Shown: positions 6,972 through 9,323 of the stretch, piece after piece
How positions within the stretch are numbered: position 1 is the stretch's first letter
Layout of the letters: the number at the start of each line of letters is the position of its first letter
Assembly: GCA_026388915.1 (NCBI GenBank)
Contig: JAPLIW010000253.1
Coordinates: forward strand, 1-9,323
Length of the DNA: 9,323 nucleotides
Direction of reading: 5' to 3'
From: Deltaproteobacteria bacterium
GTDB taxonomy: Bacteria > Desulfobacterota > SM23-61
Position numbers and translations under genes: made by a program
The notes under the pieces: model-generated
The model's input: only the letters and a program-made list of their open reading frames with translations
What the model was told of the DNA's origin: nothing
Database searches by the model: none

Positions 6972-8072
6972 CTACGGGGCTCCGGTCGATCTCACGGCTA
7001 CTTGTTTTACAAAGTATTGGCTGTACATGCGCGAACGACAGGACATGTCATCCACCCAGAAATAATCATAATCCCGCACACCGATGGCGGCATAAACCCA
7101 TTCACCGGCGGCATAGGCCTTCTGAGAGAAGAACTGCCTGGCAATGATAGCTCCTGGAGCCGTGAGACTGTCGCTCCAGGTTCCTTCACTCTCGCCGCGC
7201 GTGTAGTCCACCGTAGTTACGTAACGCTCCGTCGAACCGCCCGTCCACAGGTATAGCCGGCTAAGCTGGCGGACGTCGGCATCGGAGCATCCGGATTCGT
7301 CATAAAGGAAACCGGAATAGTCGGAATTAATATCCTGAAACCAGGCCCAGACTTCCAGGATCCCCGCGGCCGGCATCATGAACCAGAAGCCGACTTCACA
7401 CATCGCGTCCGTTTTGAGCCAATCGGAGTCACCCGCCCCGTAAAGCTGAATCCAGCTCATGAGGTTGATCTCGCCCGTTGTGGCCGAGGAATTGGCCGAT
7501 CTCCAGATGGATCCCGCGGACCCGCCTGAATACTGAATGCTGCCCCACTGGTGGCTGTAGGGCGGCATGTACCAGGACCATGGATTGTTTGTGGGCTTTG
7601 GTTCCGGAGCGGGTGGGCCGGGGGCCATTCCCAGGTCCAGGTCGATCAGGCGGTTAGTGATTGACTTTGCCTTGGCCACGGTTTCTTTCCGGATGGCGAC
7701 GGCTTTTTTGGTGTCGAATCCCAGCTGGTGATAAAAATCATGTTTTTCTCTGGCCAGACGTCTGCGCAGTTTCTGTTCCGCCATTTCACTTTCGTTGTTG
7801 AGAACAAGCCGATTTGGATCCGGGTTGAACTGCTGACAGATCTTCTTCAGTTTTTCGAGGTTTGCCTTGTATTTCTCTTCCCCGATCAGTCCACGGATGA
7901 CGCGCTGGTAATCCGCTCTCAAGCCGTCCAGCCCCTCGTTGAGCTCTTTGCTCTTGGCAATGAGACGTTTCTGCCGTTCCATCAGATTCTCCTCGAGTGC
8001 CAGCCGGTCCTTCAAGGGAACCTGGTGAAATGGTACGGTACGATCTTCACTCTTAACCAATATGTAGGACAT
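6972..8072 (-). CDS. Hypothetical protein: coiled-coil N-terminal half, Trp/Tyr-rich beta C-terminal half
   Basis: I do not recognise this 366-aa protein's family. ATG 8072 is chosen because a perfect AAGGAGG (8084-8078) sits five nt before it; an earlier in-frame ATG at 8087 would place the Shine-Dalgarno inside the gene. Residues about 20-145 are highly charged and helical (for example EENLMERQKRLIAKSKEL, MAEQKLRRRLAREKHDF) and probably form a coiled coil. Residues 151-165 are a proline-rich hinge (PGPPAPEPKP). Residues 165-366 are rich in Trp, Tyr, Ser and Gly with alternating hydrophobic strands (EVGFWFMMPAAGILEVWAWF, FWVDDMSCRSRMYSQYF). They suggest a beta-sandwich, perhaps lectin- or carbohydrate-binding-like, but this is inference from composition. 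Four Cys occur in this half. There is no signal peptide and no transmembrane helix. The gene precedes the C25 peptidase on the same strand with a 219-nt gap, so the product may be its partner, substrate or anchor. Nothing in it indicates catalysis. Confidence 0.8.
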   Translation of the reverse strand: MSYILVKSEDRTVPFHQVPLKDRLALEENLMERQKRLIAKSKELNEGLDGLRADYQRVIRGLIGEEKYKANLEKLKKICQQFNPDPNRLVLNNESEMAEQKLRRRLAREKHDFYHQLGFDTKKAVAIRKETVAKAKSITNRLIDLDLGMAPGPPAPEPKPTNNPWSWYMPPYSHQWGSIQYSGGSAGSIWRSANSSATTGEINLMSWIQLYGAGDSDWLKTDAMCEVGFWFMMPAAGILEVWAWFQDINSDYSGFLYDESGCSDADVRQLSRLYLWTGGSTERYVTTVDYTRGESEGTWSDSLTAPGAIIARQFFSQKAYAAGEWVYAAIGVRDYDYFWVDDMSCRSRMYSQYFVKQVAVRSTGAP

Positions 8073-8077
8073 ATCTC

Positions 8078-8084
8078 CCTCCTT
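8078..8084 (-). promoter_or_regulatory. Consensus Shine-Dalgarno AAGGAGG for the 366-aa gene
   Basis: A full anti-16S match (AAGGAGG, continuing GAGAT) lies five nt before ATG 8072, which implies efficient initiation and fixes the start. The structured leader directly upstream could expose or hide it. Confidence 0.85.
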
Positions 8085-8104
8085 CATAATTGAGCCTAAT
8101 CGCT

Positions 8105-8206
8105 ACCGCCTGGGCGGTCTCCGCCCCCCAGACTGCCGACCTGCCTGGAAAACGTTATCACGGACATCTTAAAGCCTCTCTTCTGCCTCTTCTTTAGTAG
8201 GCAGGT
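8105..8206 (-). promoter_or_regulatory. Possible switchable leader upstream of the 366-aa gene
   Basis: Short complementary arms compete for partners here. Bases 8199-8206 (AGGCAGGT on +) can pair either with 8183-8188 (CTGCCT, 6 bp, 10-nt loop) or with 8139-8146 (ACCTGCCT, 8 bp). Closer to the start codon, 8113-8118 can pair with 8105-8110 (ACCGCC/GGCGGT), or 8113-8120 can pair with 8130-8137 (7 of 8 in the minus-strand RNA, with one A.C mismatch). The last arm ends 21 nt upstream of the AAGGAGG. This is the layout of an attenuator or translational switch, but the arms are short and GC-rich, so chance pairing is not excluded. It resembles no riboswitch class I know. Confidence 0.3.
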
Positions 8207-8224
8207 TCAAGGTCCTTCGGCATC

Positions 8225-8339
8225 CTCGTCCCAAGACCATATTCCATCAACCCTTTCCCTCACCGGTCTACCCCTACAAAGCAGTGGATGGGTTCAGGAA
8301 AAGTTAAGGTCTTGGGTCAGTTAACGCTGCCTGGACGAG
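8225..8339. repeat. Long-range inverted repeat (9 bp plus a shifted 6 bp)
   Basis: CCCAAGACC at 8230-8238 is the exact reverse complement of GGTCTTGGG at 8308-8316. Just outside, CTCGTC (8225-8230) complements GACGAG (8334-8339). This could close an RNA domain of about 115 nt. One 9-bp match over this distance is not far from chance in a region this size, so confidence is limited. Confidence 0.3.
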
Positions 8340-8357
8340 AAGGAACATGAGCATTAG

Positions 8358-8381
8358 CCGTCTTCGTTCCACCGAAGACGG
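8358..8381. repeat. Perfect 9-bp hairpin CCGTCTTCG/CGAAGACGG
   Basis: Arms at 8358-8366 and 8373-8381 are perfectly complementary around a 6-nt loop (TTCCAC). No T-run follows on either strand, so it is not a canonical Rho-independent terminator. If the minus-strand promoter candidate near 8600 is real, this hairpin lies in the leader of the 366-aa gene. Confidence 0.6.
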
Positions 8382-8563
8382 ACTTCTGGTCAGATGGAGA
8401 TCAGCTCGCATTCAAAGGTGGATTAATTGGGGAAAATTAGAAACCTCCAAGAGAGTTTTTGAACTCCCTCAGAGGCTTCACCTGATCATCTTCTGGTAAC
8501 TCCACCTTCTCATTTTAGGCCTCAGAAGGTTAGAGGTTTTGTTGTTGGGTTTACTTGGCTACG

Positions 8564-8591
8564 AGGAGTACGACGATTAAAAAATACTCCT
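8564..8591. repeat. 7-bp inverted repeat overlapping the candidate minus-strand promoter
   Basis: AGGAGTA (8564-8570) and TACTCCT (8585-8591) are perfect complements separated by 14 nt. The second arm overlaps the proposed -10 box of the minus-strand promoter. It may be an operator or a hairpin at the RNA 5' end. Confidence 0.3.
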
Positions 8592-8609
8592 ATAGGATGG
8601 GGTAGTCAA
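8581..8609 (-). promoter_or_regulatory. Candidate sigma70-type promoter for the minus-strand module
   Basis: Read on the minus strand, TTGACT (8609-8604, 5/6 match to -35) is followed after exactly 17 nt by TATTTT (8586-8581, 4/6 match to -10). Transcription would start near 8574, about 500 nt upstream of ATG 8072, giving an unusually long structured leader. An inverted repeat, AGGAGTA/TACTCCT (8564-8570/8585-8591), overlaps the -10 and predicted start, as a repressor site might. The region is AT-rich, so a chance match is a real possibility. Confidence 0.35.
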
Positions 8610-8776
8610 GGGGAAAAATTGGCGACATTTGATGGTCCCGAAATGATAGAGATCGCTAGGAAACCTACCAAATCGCCAGCATTTATTCAATGAATGATTT
8701 GCATTACGATAATTTCGAATTTCCCAAATATTCTAGAAAGATAGACCTGCTCTATTGAGGAGATAACCCTTTCAGA

Positions 8777-8805
8777 AGTCAACATTAAAAAAACTTATGT
8801 TGATT
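8777..8805. repeat. Hairpin with A-rich loop (TCAACAT/ATGTTGA)
   Basis: A perfect 7-bp stem (8779-8785 with 8797-8803) extends by one wobble and one further pair to nine positions, around an 11-nt loop rich in A. It lies in the gene-free region and has no following T-run. The role is unknown. Confidence 0.4.
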
Positions 8806-9021
8806 CCGGATTGAAAGTGAGGGTAACAACCACGCTTGCCTCCAGGCGTAAGGATCTGGAATGCGGGGAGGAGTAACCGGTGTGCCCGGAGGAGCCTCAA
8901 AGACACCTGACGAGCCTTGCCAAATCATTGAAAATGCGCCCTCGCCACCTCTACCCCGAAAGTCCTCCAACCCTGCTGAAAAGGCCCCCCAAAAAACCCA
9001 AGATCTTGTGCTCAAATTCCC

Positions 9022-9051
9022 TTGACACACAATTCCCCTTTTTTGTATATT
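9022..9051 (+). promoter_or_regulatory. Strong sigma70-type promoter of the His-rich membrane protein gene
   Basis: Consensus TTGACA at 9022-9027 is followed after 18 nt by TATATT at 9046-9051 (5/6 match). The spacer includes a run of six T. Transcription should start near 9058, giving a leader of about 187 nt before ATG 9245. This is the best promoter match in the window and makes constitutive expression plausible, perhaps modulated by the leader hairpin. Confidence 0.75.
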
Positions 9052-9141
9052 CAAGCCACCACAAAGCAAGTTTTTATCAATTCAATCAAGGTCGAGGCCA
9101 GACGAACCCTGAATCAATCGCAACATCCTCTCCTCACAGAC

Positions 9142-9167
9142 GGCTTCGGCACGTGAGTGCCGAAGCC
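9142..9167 (+). promoter_or_regulatory. Perfect 11-bp hairpin in the 5' leader
   Basis: GGCTTCGGCAC (9142-9152) and GTGCCGAAGCC (9157-9167) are perfect complements around a GTGA tetraloop. The stem sits about 85 nt into the predicted transcript and 61 nt before the GGAGGG ribosome binding site. With no U-run after it, it is not an intrinsic terminator as it stands. It could be an mRNA-stabilising element, a protein-binding hairpin or half of an attenuator. A perfect 11-bp stem with a 4-nt loop is very unlikely by chance. Confidence 0.75.
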
Positions 9168-9244
9168 AGGGAGCAGTCATTCACTTACCTGCGGTCGATC
9201 CGATTCGTGTGGAAGCTGAACACTTTCTGGAGGGAGAAGCTATC

Positions 9245-9323
9245 ATGTCCGGCGCAGGTCACGGTCACGGCGAACACGGCGAGGGGGGGAACAAGAAGAT
9301 CGCGCTCCTCATCTCGGTGCTGG
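9245..9323 (+). CDS. N-terminus of a His/Gly-rich membrane protein, DUF4337-like; cut by the window end
   Basis: Only 26 codons are visible: MSGAGHGHGEHGEGG, then NKKIALLISVL. The start is supported by GGAGGGAG at 9229-9236 and by the upstream promoter. A short His/Gly/Glu-rich cytosolic head running into a hydrophobic helix through N-K-K-I-A-L-L-I matches my recollection of DUF4337 proteins, small membrane proteins of unknown function. Cation-diffusion-facilitator transporters also begin with His-rich segments, so a metal transporter is the main alternative. The His cluster may bind metal ions. The function cannot be settled without the downstream sequence. Confidence 0.7.
   Translation, partial: MSGAGHGHGEHGEGGNKKIALLISVL

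Larger units (their letters stand above)
8094..9021. other. Long gene-free region between divergent genes
   Basis: Roughly 930 nt lie between the minus-strand two-gene module and the promoter of the plus-strand gene. I see no convincing coding sequence. The middle (about 8400-8830) is visibly richer in A and T than the flanking genes. The region holds the minus-strand promoter candidate, the alternative-pairing leader and several inverted repeats, listed separately. No tRNA, tmRNA, RNase P RNA, integrase, transposase or terminal inverted repeat is recognisable. It may be a long untranslated leader, an unrecognised small RNA gene or a decayed gene. Confidence 0.5.

Noticed and set aside
8094..9021. 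Mobile element, CRISPR array or known structural RNA in the gene-free region
   Set aside because: No regularly spaced direct repeats, no transposase or integrase fragment, no terminal inverted repeats, and none of the conserved tRNA, tmRNA or RNase P signatures were seen.
8785..9069. 94-codon minus-strand open frame
   Set aside because: It covers the strong + strand promoter, has Gly/Pro-rich low-complexity sequence, and its start lies inside the promoter and start-site region. A real gene is unlikely.
8934..9323. Open + strand frame from ATG 8934 running to the window end in a different frame from the DUF4337-like gene
   Set aside because: It runs through the promoter, leader hairpin and ribosome binding site and has no ribosome binding site of its own. 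The frame at 9245 has far better start signals and a recognisable product.

Overview
The window suggests an anaerobic or facultatively anaerobic Gram-negative bacterium. A deltaproteobacterial (Desulfobacterota, e.g. Syntrophobacterales-like) source is my best guess. The reasons are a tungsten aldehyde:ferredoxin oxidoreductase (AOR) family enzyme next to a formate-dehydrogenase-type diheme cytochrome b, GC-rich coding sequence, and short 'filler' repeats between genes. Nothing in the window identifies the taxon directly.

Left part (about 1-2894, + strand): the 3' nine-tenths or so of an AOR-family oxidoreductase gene, then a 169-nt spacer with two small tandem-repeat tracts, then a complete five-helix cytochrome b with all four expected heme-ligand histidines. 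Together they look like a redox module that oxidises (or reduces) an aldehyde/carboxylate-type substrate and exchanges electrons with the membrane quinone pool. The substrate cannot be read from the sequence. A 198-nt convergent spacer with no recognisable gene follows.

Middle part (3093-8072, - strand): a two-gene module transcribed right to left. First comes a 366-aa protein with a helical/coiled-coil N-terminal half, a proline-rich hinge and a Trp/Tyr-rich, probably beta-sandwich C-terminal half. A 219-nt gap separates it from a 1219-aa gingipain-like (peptidase family C25) multidomain protein. The peptidase has an N-terminal DUF11-like beta domain, a C25-propeptide-like region, a catalytic domain with a His/Cys pair spaced exactly as in RgpB, and several Ig-like domains. 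Neither protein has a recognisable signal peptide or C-terminal sorting signal, although their domain types are normally extracellular. This makes the pair the most interesting content of the window.

Right part (8073-9323): about 950 nt with no convincing gene, more A+T-rich in its middle. It holds a possible minus-strand promoter, several inverted repeats, and a leader just upstream of the 366-aa gene in which one arm can pair with two different partners. A strong sigma70-type promoter (TTGACA-18-TATATT) then drives a + strand transcript with a leader of about 190 nt. That leader contains a perfect 11-bp hairpin, and the transcript opens a gene cut by the window end. Its His/Gly-rich start followed by a hydrophobic helix resembles the DUF4337 family.

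No tRNA, rRNA, CRISPR array, transposase or integrase was found.
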